From positions 1 through 59,586 of the IMG/VR virus record IMGVR_UViG_3300026536_000001: a DNA stretch of 59,586 nucleotides; one strand, 5' to 3'. The stretch comes from a virus. The notes beneath the pieces were generated by a model, which did not search any database, had not been told where the DNA came from, and saw nothing but the letters and a program-made list of their open reading frames with translations. The first letter of the stretch is position 1, and each line of letters starts with the position of its first letter. A program made the position numbers and the translations under genes. Positions 41,116 through 50,640 of this stretch are shown here, piece after piece.

Positions 41116-42224
41116 TTTGTGGAGACGGATTCGACCACTACTTCAACGGCGGGGCTCCCGGAAGCCCCCTTGCTCAAAAATGGGATGTGGTCATCGGCAG
41201 CGGCATCCCCCAGATCGTGCCCAACGACGATGACGCCCAGACCGGCCGCTTCGGAACCAACGCCATGAAACTGCGAACCGATCCGGCGCGGTATGTCCAG
41301 CGGAACCTGCCGAATCTCGCGACCTTCGGGCTGGGCTTTGCCATCCGTCCCACCGTCATGACCATCTTCTCCTATCCGATTGTGGAGTTCCGTGATTCTA
41401 GCCTCCGCCAATTGACCCTGAACCTCCGCTCCGATCTGAGGCTGGAGATCCGCAATTATAACGGAGCCAATAATCCCGTCTCCACACTCGCGATTTCCGA
41501 TACGTCACTCATTGGCAACACCTGGAACTACGTTCAAGTCAAGGTCACTTTCAACGCGACCACCGGGAGTGTCGAGGTGCGCTTCGGAGATGTCACCGTC
41601 ATCAATGTCTCCCCCGTCGTCACCCGCAACACCGCGAGCGTCTTGAACGGCATCACCAACTTCATTTTTGGCTCCTCCACCGATGGCGGCTCTAGCGAAG
41701 CCTATTATATCGACGATGTGATCTGCTGGGACACGGCCGGTGGGATTCACGACGACTTTCTCGGCGACGTGCATATCCAAGCCCTCCTGCCCGACGCCGA
41801 CGGTCCCGTGACCCAGTGGACTCCGCAAGGCGCGGGAGCCAATTATCAATGTGTGAACGAAAACCCTCCCGACGGCGATACGACCTATGTGGAGTCCTCC
41901 ACTTCCGGCAATAAGGATCTCTATCACTTCCCGGATGTTTCTCCGCCCAACCCGTCTCAGGCCCGGATTGTGGCGGTGTTGCAGAATATCGACTGCCGGA
42001 AGACCGGAGGGGGAACAGAACCCATCCAGGCCACCTGCCGGTCCAACACCAGCGATTTCGACGCGCCGTCCAGTTTCGAGCCGGGTTCCGACTATCATAT
42101 TTTCCAGTTCCAGAACTTCACAGTCTGGGAGACGGACCCAGATGCCGGTGTGGAGTGGGACATCGCCCGGTTGAACGACGCCAACGCGGCGACCCGGGCT
42201 TATTTTGGCCATAAATTACCGTAG
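41106..42224 (+). CDS. Tail protein with lectin-like (concanavalin A-type) domain
   Basis: 372 residues. Starts with CGDGFDHYFNGGAPGSPLAQ, seen in many phage receptor-binding proteins, and a jelly-roll region (GLGFAIRPTVMTIFSYPIVE, LRLEIRNYNGANNPVSTLAI, AYYIDDVICWD). It probably binds a surface glycan. Begins ten bases inside the HNH gene end. Confidence 0.7.
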   Translation: MSIICGDGFDHYFNGGAPGSPLAQKWDVVIGSGIPQIVPNDDDAQTGRFGTNAMKLRTDPARYVQRNLPNLATFGLGFAIRPTVMTIFSYPIVEFRDSSLRQLTLNLRSDLRLEIRNYNGANNPVSTLAISDTSLIGNTWNYVQVKVTFNATTGSVEVRFGDVTVINVSPVVTRNTASVLNGITNFIFGSSTDGGSSEAYYIDDVICWDTAGGIHDDFLGDVHIQALLPDADGPVTQWTPQGAGANYQCVNENPPDGDTTYVESSTSGNKDLYHFPDVSPPNPSQARIVAVLQNIDCRKTGGGTEPIQATCRSNTSDFDAPSSFEPGSDYHIFQFQNFTVWETDPDAGVEWDIARLNDANAATRAYFGHKLP

Positions 42225-42232
42225 GATAAACG

Positions 42233-42616
42233 ATGACCGATCGTGTCAGTCAAAACGGCCGCGAAGATATTCTCCAGAGCACCACGGCCGACACGACTCA
42301 AGAGAGTCGCGAAGACGTGATTCAGAGTACGGATGCGTTGGTTACTCAAGATGGTATCGAGCTGGCCGAACAAAGCGGCAAGGTTCAAGTCACTCAGGAT
42401 ATTATCGAACTGGCCGAGGCCGTGTCGGTCAACCCGCCTATTCGAGTGACCGAGGAGGCTCTGGAGGTCGCTGATATCAGCCGGACTGCCATCGTGACTC
42501 AAGAGGCTTTGGAAATTGCCAATCGCAGCCTGAGATCCCGGGTGACTCAGGATATTCTCGAACTGGTCTGGGCCCATACCCAACCCGCGCTCGGCTCGAT
42601 CTGGGTCATCCATTGA
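42233..42616 (+). CDS. Repeat protein of tail region, 127 aa
   Basis: Built from seven to eight repeats of 14-19 residues with the core VTQD-x-IELAE / VTQEALEIA / ESREDVIQS. Such repeats occur in minor tail proteins and may form a short rod. Ends ALGSIWVIH. Confidence 0.65.
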   Translation: MTDRVSQNGREDILQSTTADTTQESREDVIQSTDALVTQDGIELAEQSGKVQVTQDIIELAEAVSVNPPIRVTEEALEVADISRTAIVTQEALEIANRSLRSRVTQDILELVWAHTQPALGSIWVIH

Positions 42617-42638
42617 CCATGTTAAGGAGGAGGACGAT

Positions 42639-43085
42639 GTGTCCTACATCTCATCACGCTTTTTCACCGCACGCTTCTTCGGGGCGTTGTTCTTCGGCAC
42701 TCCCGCCGAGCTGGTCCAGGTGACGGCGATGGGTAATCCTTTAGCCGTTCGTTCCTGGTATAGCGGGTTGTTGACCGATATTGTGAGTCCGATCGATCTG
42801 GCCACTCTGGTTAAAGACTTATACGCCGGTCTGCCCCAGCCGCTCCTGGTCGCCGATATCACGGCCTCGGAGCTGAAGATCCTGGCCCCGGCCGCCAATA
42901 CGAAAAACGTGCTGGTCGGCGACGAGCAGTTGGGGATTGTGAACTTCGGCGACTCGATCGCTCCTGCGGCCACCCGCGAATGGGGGCCGTTCAATGTCTC
43001 CCGTATCCCACTCGCCAATATCTTCGTCATGTCGGCGGATGGGGTGACACCCGTAGCCTTGGGGATTCAAGCCTTCGTGGGTTAA
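42639..43085 (+). CDS. Hypothetical tail-region protein, 148 aa
   Basis: GTG 42639 preceded by AAGGAGGAGG. Aromatic start (FFTARFFGALFFG) and a beta-rich body (NVLVGDEQLGIVNFGDSIAP). Likely a small virion protein near the fibres. Confidence 0.55.
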   Translation: MSYISSRFFTARFFGALFFGTPAELVQVTAMGNPLAVRSWYSGLLTDIVSPIDLATLVKDLYAGLPQPLLVADITASELKILAPAANTKNVLVGDEQLGIVNFGDSIAPAATREWGPFNVSRIPLANIFVMSADGVTPVALGIQAFVG

Positions 43086-43090
43086 AACAT

Positions 43091-43516
43091 ATGGTTGCCA
43101 TTCTCCGTCCACCCACACTCCGCGGGACTCCAGACGAAGATCAGGAGAACGCCAACTATGCGGTGGAGATCCACAACGCTATTCTTCAGCTTGATCAGAA
43201 GCAGCAGCAACTCGACAAGACGCTAAAGTCAGTCCAGACGGCCATGGCACCCGCGACAGCAACAGCGGCTCCAGCTCCAGTCGCAGCTCCATCCGGGCAT
43301 GTGGTTTCCAGTTTCAGTATTGTCGGGCCGCCGACCTCGGCGCTGATCTGGATCATCACGCATAATCTAGGAACCACGAATGTCCTGGTTCAGATCCGCC
43401 GGGTGTCCAACGGTCAACTAGTCACCCCGAACGTCCATGTAATCGACGCCAATGCCATCCGGGTCATCGTTCCAGGCGGATCGACGAATGCGTTTGTGGC
43501 GGTGATTCATGGCTGA
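43091..43516 (+). CDS. Hypothetical tail-region protein, 141 aa
   Basis: ATG 43091. A coiled coil (EIHNAILQLDQKQQQLDKTL), an Ala/Pro linker and a C-terminal beta domain (NLGTTNVLVQIRRVSNGQLV), a layout found in short tail-fibre stalks. Overlaps the collagen-like gene. Confidence 0.6.
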   Translation: MVAILRPPTLRGTPDEDQENANYAVEIHNAILQLDQKQQQLDKTLKSVQTAMAPATATAAPAPVAAPSGHVVSSFSIVGPPTSALIWIITHNLGTTNVLVQIRRVSNGQLVTPNVHVIDANAIRVIVPGGSTNAFVAVIHG

Positions 43517-44657
43517 CATCTTCTTTGAGCGGCCTCAAGTCAACGGTGTGGATGTCGCCCTCACGTCGGATATCGCCGAGCTCCGCAATCTCGTGCTAGG
43601 ACTCATGGAGCATACCGAAGAGACTTCGCCGGAGATCGGACTTCCCGGACCGAAAGGGGATAGCGGACCCCCAGGCCCGACGGGTCCTGCGGGCAGCAGC
43701 TCCACCACGGCAGGCCCTCCAGGCTGGGATGCCGACGATCCCGGCGAGCCTCTCATGATTCCAGGCCCGTGTGGCCCTACAGGTCCGCAAGGCCCCACCG
43801 GCCTCCCAGGCCCTCCCGGTCTAGACGCCGACCCTCCGGAGGAACCGCTCATGACGGGCTACATGCCAGTATCGCCCGGCGGCACCACAAAGTTCCTGCG
43901 CGCCGATCTGACTTGGGCCAGTCCTTCCGCGGGCTCCGGCGGCAGCATCCAATACGGAACACGTGCGAGCCTCCCGGCCGCCAACACCGTGTCCGCGGGG
44001 ACGCTCTATCTGTGTACGGATTCACCCTATTCCTATCTGAGTGACGGATCGAACTGGCAAGCGTACATCTATGGCTACGCTGTCGTGGAGCCATCAGGTC
44101 TCACTAAAATCAACAGTGGTCCAACAACGACATTGAACACGACCTATGGGGGGTATCTCTTCTATTGCGCCTCGTCCGGGGACCAGGTCGTGAGCTATGT
44201 GATGGCTGTGACGCCATCCAACACGTTGAAGGTGACGCTCGGGTTCTTGGGCGCGAAACAGTGCGGTGTTGTCATCTACAACAGCAACAACAACAAGGTC
44301 TACTTCTTCCGCGTCATCGGCAACGGAGCCCCGTCCCCCACTACCGGGGGGTCCGTCTACAAGACCCTCTACACGAGCGACGGGGCCTCGGTCAGCAGCC
44401 CCAATGCCCAGCAGTCGGCCATCGGGTACTTAGGCTGGCCCTACGCCGCTTTCTACGTCAAGTTTGACGCGACCAATTTCTATGTCGGGACCACCCTTGG
44501 ACCTGACGACTCTATTCCGGCGCTGGAGTATCAAATTTGTTCGGAAGCCCTAGCTACCAACATTGGGACCAATTACACCCACGTGGGTTTCGGCGTGAAC
44601 AACAGCGGAGCCGACCAGTGGATCTGGGCGCAGCATTTGAAGATCGTGAGCACATGA
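43509..44657 (+). CDS. Collagen-like tail fibre protein, 382 aa
   Basis: Gly-X-Y tracts at about residues 44-62 ([17 protein letters not shown]) and 86-105, separated by an acidic spacer that is nearly duplicated ([13 protein letters not shown] and [12 protein letters not shown]). A linker [16 protein letters not shown] leads to a C-terminal head (about 250 residues) that probably binds the receptor. Triple-helical collagen-like stalks are known in phage fibres. Confidence 0.8.
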   Translation: MADIFFERPQVNGVDVALTSDIAELRNLVLGLMEHTEETSPEIGLPGPKGDSGPPGPTGPAGSSSTTAGPPGWDADDPGEPLMIPGPCGPTGPQGPTGLPGPPGLDADPPEEPLMTGYMPVSPGGTTKFLRADLTWASPSAGSGGSIQYGTRASLPAANTVSAGTLYLCTDSPYSYLSDGSNWQAYIYGYAVVEPSGLTKINSGPTTTLNTTYGGYLFYCASSGDQVVSYVMAVTPSNTLKVTLGFLGAKQCGVVIYNSNNNKVYFFRVIGNGAPSPTTGGSVYKTLYTSDGASVSSPNAQQSAIGYLGWPYAAFYVKFDATNFYVGTTLGPDDSIPALEYQICSEALATNIGTNYTHVGFGVNNSGADQWIWAQHLKIVST

Positions 44658-44667
44658 GGAGGTATGG

Positions 44668-44844
44668 ATGAAATGGGAATACGAATGTATCGTGACCTGC
44701 CTCAAGGCGTCGGAGGGAGGACCGGGTGGCATCTGGGCGACACTGAATAATAGCGAGAGCGGCTTCGAGCTGAGAGTGTTCTTCGAGAAGACCGACTGGA
44801 GTGTGGGTCAGAAGATCAAAGTCTACGTGCAGACGGAGACATAA
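44668..44844 (+). CDS. Small hypothetical protein, 58 aa
   Basis: ATG 44668 preceded by GAGGAGGT. It begins MKWEYECIVTCLKASEGGPG and ends VGQKIKVYVQTET, a beta-type domain. Likely a fibre accessory. Confidence 0.6.
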   Translation: MKWEYECIVTCLKASEGGPGGIWATLNNSESGFELRVFFEKTDWSVGQKIKVYVQTET

Positions 44845-44861
44845 TTGCGGGGGTGATCTGA

Positions 44862-45188
44862 ATGGCACGCATACCGAAGAGACTGGCGGGACCGGCGCTG
44901 GTGAGCAATGCCGCGGCAACGAAATACACTGTGCCTGCGCTCACAAAAACGGTGATCCGACATATTCACGTCTCGAATCCCACTGCTTCAGCGGTGACTT
45001 TCACTCTATCGATCGGCGCGGACGCAGCAGGGGTCCGATTATTTGATGCTTACTCGATAGCGGCAGGTGCAGTTCTCGATCACTATTGCTATTATATCCT
45101 GGATGTGGCTGAGATTATTCAGGCATTGGCAGGGACGACGAACGTGCTAACCTTAACGGTGGACGGTGATGAAATCGTTTTGGGTTGA
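44862..45188 (+). CDS. Small tail-region protein, 108 aa
   Basis: ATG 44862 with GGGGGTGAT upstream. Beta-sandwich-like (VIRHIHVSNPTASAVTFTLS, TTNVLTLTVDGDEIVLG); similar small proteins are common next to phage fibres. Confidence 0.6.
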   Translation: MARIPKRLAGPALVSNAAATKYTVPALTKTVIRHIHVSNPTASAVTFTLSIGADAAGVRLFDAYSIAAGAVLDHYCYYILDVAEIIQALAGTTNVLTLTVDGDEIVLG

Positions 45189-45189
45189 G

Positions 45190-45323
45190 CGTGTTAGGTT
45201 ATTTCTGAAGACGAGGTGCGACGTGTTACGCCCGTGATCCGAACCGATATGAGGTGAAGTCGAGCAGTGATGTGCGATGCAGCGATACGGGACGAAGCCG
45301 AGCAACTAACATAACCTAACACG
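45190..45323 (-). repeat. Pentamer-phased array H inside a 13-bp inverted repeat
   Basis: CGTGTTAGGTTAT (45190-45202) and ATAACCTAACACG (45311-45323) are perfect complements. On the minus strand, headers start at 45302 (CTCGG-CTTCG) and 45264 (CTCGA-CTTCA), 38 bases apart. No target duplication is visible. In RNA the ends would pair and close a loop of about 108 bases in the leader of the next gene. Confidence 0.75.
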
Positions 45324-45342
45324 TTCGATCCAGAGGTGAAAA

Positions 45343-45912
45343 GTGGCCGACTGGAAACATGACCCGACCATAAAATACGGGTATGACATCCTCAAGCAAC
45401 TCGGAGGCGAACAAACCGATCTCGGCCGCCAAACTACCGCTCAAGGCGTCGGGATACTCGGGCCAGTATCCGACTACTTCCGCCGTTTGCTCGGAGGCGA
45501 CACCAATGCTTTAATGCAAGCCATCGGTCCCGAAGCCGACATTATTGGCCAACAATTCAACGCCATCCGTCAGATGATTTCTCAGCAGCCTCGGGGTGGC
45601 GGCAAAACCTCCCAACTGGCCCAACTCCCCATCGAACAGTCGCGCGAACTCTCCGGTCTCGTCGGACAAGCTCGGCGCGGAGCTCCAGCGGGTTTAGAAC
45701 AGATCGCTGGACTGCTCTCCCAACTCGGTGAACAGGAGACGGGACGTGGGTTTGCGGCTGGACCAGAGCTGGCTCAAATCGGCCTTTATGGACGGCAACA
45801 GGACTACGAACAATCGTGGGGACGGTTCTTCAAACAGCTCGCTGTCGGGGCGGTTGGAGGGGCGGGTGAAGGACTCGGCCTCGGCATCGCCAAACACTTC
45901 AAATTATTTTAG
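45343..45912 (+). CDS. Internal/ejection protein candidate, 189 aa
   Basis: GTG 45343 preceded by GAGGTGA. Gln/Gly-rich with GRGFAAGPELAQIGLYGRQQ and a small hydrophobic C-terminal segment (AVGAVGGAGEGLGLGIA). Proteins of this kind precede large internal virion proteins in podoviruses and may be ejected to span the host envelope. Inference from context. Confidence 0.55.
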   Translation: MADWKHDPTIKYGYDILKQLGGEQTDLGRQTTAQGVGILGPVSDYFRRLLGGDTNALMQAIGPEADIIGQQFNAIRQMISQQPRGGGKTSQLAQLPIEQSRELSGLVGQARRGAPAGLEQIAGLLSQLGEQETGRGFAAGPELAQIGLYGRQQDYEQSWGRFFKQLAVGAVGGAGEGLGLGIAKHFKLF

Positions 45913-45914
45913 TT

Positions 45915-47921
45915 ATGGGATTTTTAACCAACCTCGTCCGTGAAAAAGCCAAGAAGCAATTCGACGAAACGATCAGCGAAGGTGATAAGCTCCGATTTTT
46001 GATCGAGAACCATCCCGATCCAGAGATGAAGGGCAGATCCGCCGAAGCCCTCGTCAAACATTCCGGATTATCCGCCAAAGAAGGCCAGAATCTCCTCGCC
46101 CTCATGACCCACTTATCGAGTTCGATAGGACAAGGAGGCGAACAGCAGGTATCCGACACCGGAGGACCGCCGATGCTGTCGAAAGTGGCCGGTCCGGAAG
46201 CATCCACTACTGAGGAACTCCCTCCTGTCGCGCCTCCAGCCGGTCCATCTGGAGGTGGTTTCGTCCCGCTCCCTTCAACCACCTATGGCCAGGCCACACC
46301 CCGACCTATACCTGAAGGCGCTCGACCAACAGGCGATTGGCTCGCCGGAGAGTACGAGAGCGCCAACCCCGGCGGTGGACAGGTCCCTCTCCAACCTCGT
46401 GGCGATCCGGGATTGGAACGGATGGCCACCCCTACAGCCACTCCTCCACGCGAAAAAGGACCGGGATTCTTCGGGAGTCTTGGCCGGATTGGATTAGAGA
46501 CTCTAGCCGGTGGTCTCTCTCAAGGGCTCACCGTTCGCGAACAACTCCAACGCGAAGCCGAGACTCGTCAGGCCGAAACCCGGAGGAAGGAACTCGAACA
46601 GCAGGCTGGACTACGGCGAGAGGAGATGGGCTATGAATCTCAACTCCGTACTCAAGAGGCTGTCAATCCTCAAGTCCGTCAAGCCAGAATCGACGATGCG
46701 GTCAACAGTTATGTCCGGCAGCGGCAGGCAGAAGAGAAGCTCAACGATATTCAAGCCGGTAAGTTGAAGGTCAAGTACAAAAATTACATCCAGGAAGAGA
46801 TGGGTAAACTCCGACCTGGAGAATCCGATGATGATGCGTACCGCCGGGCCACCATGAAGATCAACGCCGAAACGGGTAAGGCGGCCTTCTACCCTCCGCC
46901 CACACCTCTCCGCGGCGACCGCTTTGCCGTCCCCGATGACCCAGCAAATCGACAAGGGGGGTGGCATTGGATGGAACGGGTGGGTGCGACAGCCGTCCCG
47001 GTTATCGATGAAACGACGGGCAGGCCATTGGCGGCTCCCATCCCAGCGTCCGAGAAACCACCGCTGGCCCCAGCGAATGTCCGGAGTGCGTTGTGGGTCC
47101 AGTCGCATCTGGCCGATCCCGATCCCCAAGTCCGTGCGGCAGCCAAACAATTGAACGATCGGGCCAACGCGGCGATTCAAGCTGCAGCGACTCAAGCCTT
47201 AGACCCGGAAACCTTACGCTTTTTAGCCGAACGTTCCTTGATTACCGGCAACGATCCCACTTTCGGCTTCGGTACAGCCGCGTCCAAGAACCGGACACAG
47301 TTTTTTATGGCTCAGGCCCAACTCGCTAGGGAGTCCGGCAACACCACAGCGGAGCTGATTGCCAATCAGAACATGGCGAAGGCAGCCCGGCAGGATCTCC
47401 CACGGATGCAGTTGCTCCTATCCCAAACCAGAGTGAACGAGGGAGCGGCCGAAGGGTATTTCAACCTTCTCACTAAAGAAGCGGGCCCTCGGATGGATGC
47501 GGAATCGTGGTCACTCGCTGTACCAGCGTTGGACTCTTGGATACGGACAGGAGTGGTGAAAGCAACAGGGAATCCCGCCGTCAACAACTATTTAACAGGT
47601 CTGACGGAAGCCCTAACCGAGTACGCCAAAGTTGTTGCTGGCCAGACTACAGGAGCAGCAGTAACCCAGGAGGCCAACCGGCAGGCACAGGGACTCATTG
47701 ACCGCGGATTATCCACGGAAAGCGTCAACGATTGGGTAGAGCATATTGCCAAGCCCTTCATGAAGAAGCGGGAGACCGAATATCAGGAGGAGATCAACAA
47801 TCTCCGGCAAATTAGCGGACAAGTGGGTGGCGTTGGACAGGGACGCGCTCCAGTTACGCCTGGTGGAGATGGGACCGCACCCAAGACGGCTGAAGAACTA
47901 CTTAAAGCTCTGGGCCGGTAG
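45915..47921 (+). CDS. Large internal virion protein candidate, 668 aa
   Basis: Gln/Ala/Glu-rich; the region around residues 200-300 is a long coiled coil (REQLQREAETRQAETRRKEL). Pro-rich patches surround residues 90-170. It is translated right after the previous gene without its own ribosome site. Helical, Gln-rich giants at this location are typical of ejection proteins; no enzymatic motif seen. Confidence 0.55.
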   Translation: MGFLTNLVREKAKKQFDETISEGDKLRFLIENHPDPEMKGRSAEALVKHSGLSAKEGQNLLALMTHLSSSIGQGGEQQVSDTGGPPMLSKVAGPEASTTEELPPVAPPAGPSGGGFVPLPSTTYGQATPRPIPEGARPTGDWLAGEYESANPGGGQVPLQPRGDPGLERMATPTATPPREKGPGFFGSLGRIGLETLAGGLSQGLTVREQLQREAETRQAETRRKELEQQAGLRREEMGYESQLRTQEAVNPQVRQARIDDAVNSYVRQRQAEEKLNDIQAGKLKVKYKNYIQEEMGKLRPGESDDDAYRRATMKINAETGKAAFYPPPTPLRGDRFAVPDDPANRQGGWHWMERVGATAVPVIDETTGRPLAAPIPASEKPPLAPANVRSALWVQSHLADPDPQVRAAAKQLNDRANAAIQAAATQALDPETLRFLAERSLITGNDPTFGFGTAASKNRTQFFMAQAQLARESGNTTAELIANQNMAKAARQDLPRMQLLLSQTRVNEGAAEGYFNLLTKEAGPRMDAESWSLAVPALDSWIRTGVVKATGNPAVNNYLTGLTEALTEYAKVVAGQTTGAAVTQEANRQAQGLIDRGLSTESVNDWVEHIAKPFMKKRETEYQEEINNLRQISGQVGGVGQGRAPVTPGGDGTAPKTAEELLKALGR

Positions 47922-47926
47922 GACCA

Positions 47927-50017
47927 ATGGCACAAGATATCCAGACCATGTTGGATGATCCGAGATTCCACGGCCTCCCCGCGCCGGAACGCATCAAGTT
48001 TCTGAACACGGTTTATCCCGAGTTCAGATCACTACCGGACGCCGAGAAGCTGAAGTTTGTAACCTCGCCACGTTTATCTCCAAAGAAGCGGCCGATTGGG
48101 GCCACCGGCACATTCACTGAACCTACCCGGACCGAGGTGGCTCTACGCACCGCTTTAGGCCCGTTCGCCCGGCTTGGTGCCGGTGTCGTGGATGCGGCTA
48201 AAGCGACTGTCCATATGCCTCTGGATATTGCCCGTGCTGCTGGACAACCACCCCAAACAGAGCGTGAGAAACTCGCGGCTGCCTCGGCCGGTGGACTGGG
48301 ACTCCTTGGCGAACGACTCATTGCTCGTCCGACCATGGAGTCCTACGAATCGGCTAAAAAAGCGACCTCCCCATGGCGAGCTGCCGTTGCGGGCACCGGA
48401 ATGGTCCCGCTTGTGGGTCCCCCGGCGCGCCACATCGGAGAGCGGCTGCTGAGCGGTGATATCGCTGGAGCGATGGGCGAGGCTCTTGTCCTGTATCTCC
48501 TGCCAAAGACAGTAGGCGAAGCGAAGACGAGCTATCTCAAACCCCTCAAGTACCCGGAAACCGATACAGCCGTCACGAAATCGTCGATCGATGATCTCTC
48601 TTCGGTGATCCGTCCTGGAGTGAAGGCCGTCCCGCTCCAGCCCACGGCTCTTGCCGGTCAACCTCTGCTCAAACAAGTGGCTCAGGAAGCCAATTTCAAT
48701 CCCCTCCTCAACCTCGCGATCAAGCGGGAGACGGTGCCACCCGGAGACGCGTTTGGCGATCTCTATCGTGGCGGAACCGAAGCCCAAACCCGGCTAGTAT
48801 CCCAGAGACTCGGAGTGGAATACAATCCGGCCGATCCGACGCCGATCCCTTTAATGTTTGCCGATCGCGCGGTGGACATCGCCCAACGTCCGATGGATCG
48901 GATCGTCAACTATTTCGCGAATGAAGACGCCGCTGCGGTTCGTGACGCTATTGTCAAAGGATTGGAGGAGCGCGCTTCAGCCACTCCCGACAGCGCCTTG
49001 AAATCCAACTACGCCCACCTGATTCAAGAGGTATGGGCCAAATCACCCAACGTGGCCGGGATGAACGCCTTGAAAGTCTACGCGAACAAGGAGTCGGCCA
49101 GGCTGTATCGGATGTTTCCTGGAGCTCAGATCCAAGCCACGGCGACACCGATTCAAGCCTTCAAGGATCTCGGCGATCTGGTCCGATCCAACTTATACCC
49201 CTTTCTCCAACAAAAAGGGGCCGCCAATTTGTTCGAGTTCGGCCGTCAGGAAGCGGTGGCTATCGCTATGAGGGACGGGATTTACCAATCGTGGACCGAA
49301 GCTGCGATCCGGCAAGTCGCCGACGACCGGCAGGGTTATCTCGATTGGGTCACTTCCGGCCACAGCGATACCCTGCGGTTCGCTTTAACCGAGCGTTCAG
49401 CGGCGACGGTCGGCATGGCTGGACGCTTCTTCAAGGGAAAACCCAACCCATTAGGTGATTTCAACAAAGCCTTTCGCAACGGGATCGGATCGACGGGCGG
49501 GTTTGTCCCTCATCCCGCTCTCTCACGCCGTCCGAAGTTCTGGCCCGATCCACTCACGGGTCGTGGCGAACGCGGACAGCTTCCGATGGGACCGACACCA
49601 CCGATAGAAGGAGGACCACCCACATACCAGGAACCGCTCTGGAGAGAACCCTCTGTGGGCGGGCCACGCGGGCCACAAGGACCTCCCGGCGAGGAGTATC
49701 GAGCGGATATCCGCCGCCGTCAGATCTGGCGCGAAGGGGCCGAGCCGAAGCCCAAAGGCCAACTCTCTCTAGAAAAGGGAATTCCGCCCAAGCTATTCGG
49801 GATCGAACAGACGCCGTTCCGCTGGCAACCCGCCCAGCGTGAAACCTACACCCTCAAAGATCTCAATGACATGGGACGCGAAATCATGGACTATCTGAGC
49901 AAAAACCAGCCCCGACCCAAAGTCCGCCAAGAACTCATGAGCGACCTGATCGCGATCCGGCGCGAGATCAACCGGCGTATGGCTGCCCGGAAGGCTGGTC
50001 CCAGTATGAACTTCTAA
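47927..50017 (+). CDS. Large internal virion protein candidate, 696 aa
   Basis: ATG 47927 with TAGGA upstream. The N-terminus has DDPRFHGLPAPERIKFLNTV, a short motif seen in phage internal proteins. There are amphipathic and hydrophobic segments (AVAGTGMVPLVGPPARHIGE). The C-terminal third is Pro/Gly-rich with GPRGPQGPPGEEY, collagen-like. Last gene of the virion module; overlaps the convergent membrane peptide by four bases. Confidence 0.55.
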   Translation: MAQDIQTMLDDPRFHGLPAPERIKFLNTVYPEFRSLPDAEKLKFVTSPRLSPKKRPIGATGTFTEPTRTEVALRTALGPFARLGAGVVDAAKATVHMPLDIARAAGQPPQTEREKLAAASAGGLGLLGERLIARPTMESYESAKKATSPWRAAVAGTGMVPLVGPPARHIGERLLSGDIAGAMGEALVLYLLPKTVGEAKTSYLKPLKYPETDTAVTKSSIDDLSSVIRPGVKAVPLQPTALAGQPLLKQVAQEANFNPLLNLAIKRETVPPGDAFGDLYRGGTEAQTRLVSQRLGVEYNPADPTPIPLMFADRAVDIAQRPMDRIVNYFANEDAAAVRDAIVKGLEERASATPDSALKSNYAHLIQEVWAKSPNVAGMNALKVYANKESARLYRMFPGAQIQATATPIQAFKDLGDLVRSNLYPFLQQKGAANLFEFGRQEAVAIAMRDGIYQSWTEAAIRQVADDRQGYLDWVTSGHSDTLRFALTERSAATVGMAGRFFKGKPNPLGDFNKAFRNGIGSTGGFVPHPALSRRPKFWPDPLTGRGERGQLPMGPTPPIEGGPPTYQEPLWREPSVGGPRGPQGPPGEEYRADIRRRQIWREGAEPKPKGQLSLEKGIPPKLFGIEQTPFRWQPAQRETYTLKDLNDMGREIMDYLSKNQPRPKVRQELMSDLIAIRREINRRMAARKAGPSMNF

Positions 50018-50139
50018 CGTCTCCGGAGCACGTCTAGGATAGAGGTTCCAAATAGGTCCGCAATCCAGCCCGCGATAAATAGAAGAACCATGAGTAGAAC
50101 CCAACCTACAAATAAAGCTGCTGCAATCGTTACGATCAC
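50014..50139 (-). CDS. Small membrane peptide, 41 aa
   Basis: GTG 50139. The sequence MIVTIAAALFVGWVLLMVLL, FIAGWIADLF, then LDVLRRR gives one or two hydrophobic spans and a basic tail. The array header on the same strand supplies AGGTG seven bases upstream of the GTG. It is the last leftward gene, converging on the virion module. Possibly a holin-like or superinfection peptide; the coding call is moderate. Confidence 0.5.
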   Translation of the reverse strand: MIVTIAAALFVGWVLLMVLLFIAGWIADLFGTSILDVLRRR

Positions 50140-50640
50140 TCGACTTCACCTCACTTCATCCATAACCCTATTTGCGGTGGCCGGACTCGATACCGGCTGG
50201 TGGCGCTTCCGCTGGCAATGATTCGGATTTCTTAATCGCCGTATCAAGGAGCCTCTCTTCGGCGAAACGCCAGTCTGGACCCTTTAACCCTGTCCGGTAC
50301 TCCGGTTACCTGCTCCTAACGGTTTGCGCTCACTCTCCATTCGCTCCCCCTACTGCTAGAGGGACCTCGCTAGGTCTGTGTGTCCTGTCCACACCGCACC
50401 GCAAACTCGACTTCATCTCACCACATTCCGGCTCGCCGCAAAACTCGGCTTCGTTTCAGCTCGTCGCAAACCACTACACACCAAGACGATTCTCGAATTC
50501 GTCTCGCTTCGTGACAACTCGTAACACCGCAATGCGATTCTCGGATTCGTCTCGTTCCAGATCGTCTCGCCTCACGTCGCCACAAATCACCACTCGGCTT
50601 CGTCTCGTCTCGACTCGGCTCACATCGCCGCTCGGCTTCA
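50139..50640 (+). repeat. Pentamer-phased repeat array I plus degenerate stretch
   Basis: A header CTCGA-CTTCA at 50139, then a non-repetitive stretch (about 50160-50390), then headers at 50406, 50444, 50492, 50540, 50593 and 50631 at 38, 48, 48, 53 and 38 bases, all 5n+3. The last header includes the stop of the next minus-strand gene. The middle stretch shows a short protein-like minus frame (ending GIESGHRK at about 50168) with no start, perhaps a gene remnant. Confidence 0.85.

Noticed and set aside
50168-50290. Protein-like minus frame ending GIESGHRK
   Set aside because: Codon use looks real for about 45 codons, but there is an in-frame stop just upstream and no start; possible gene remnant, not annotated as a gene.
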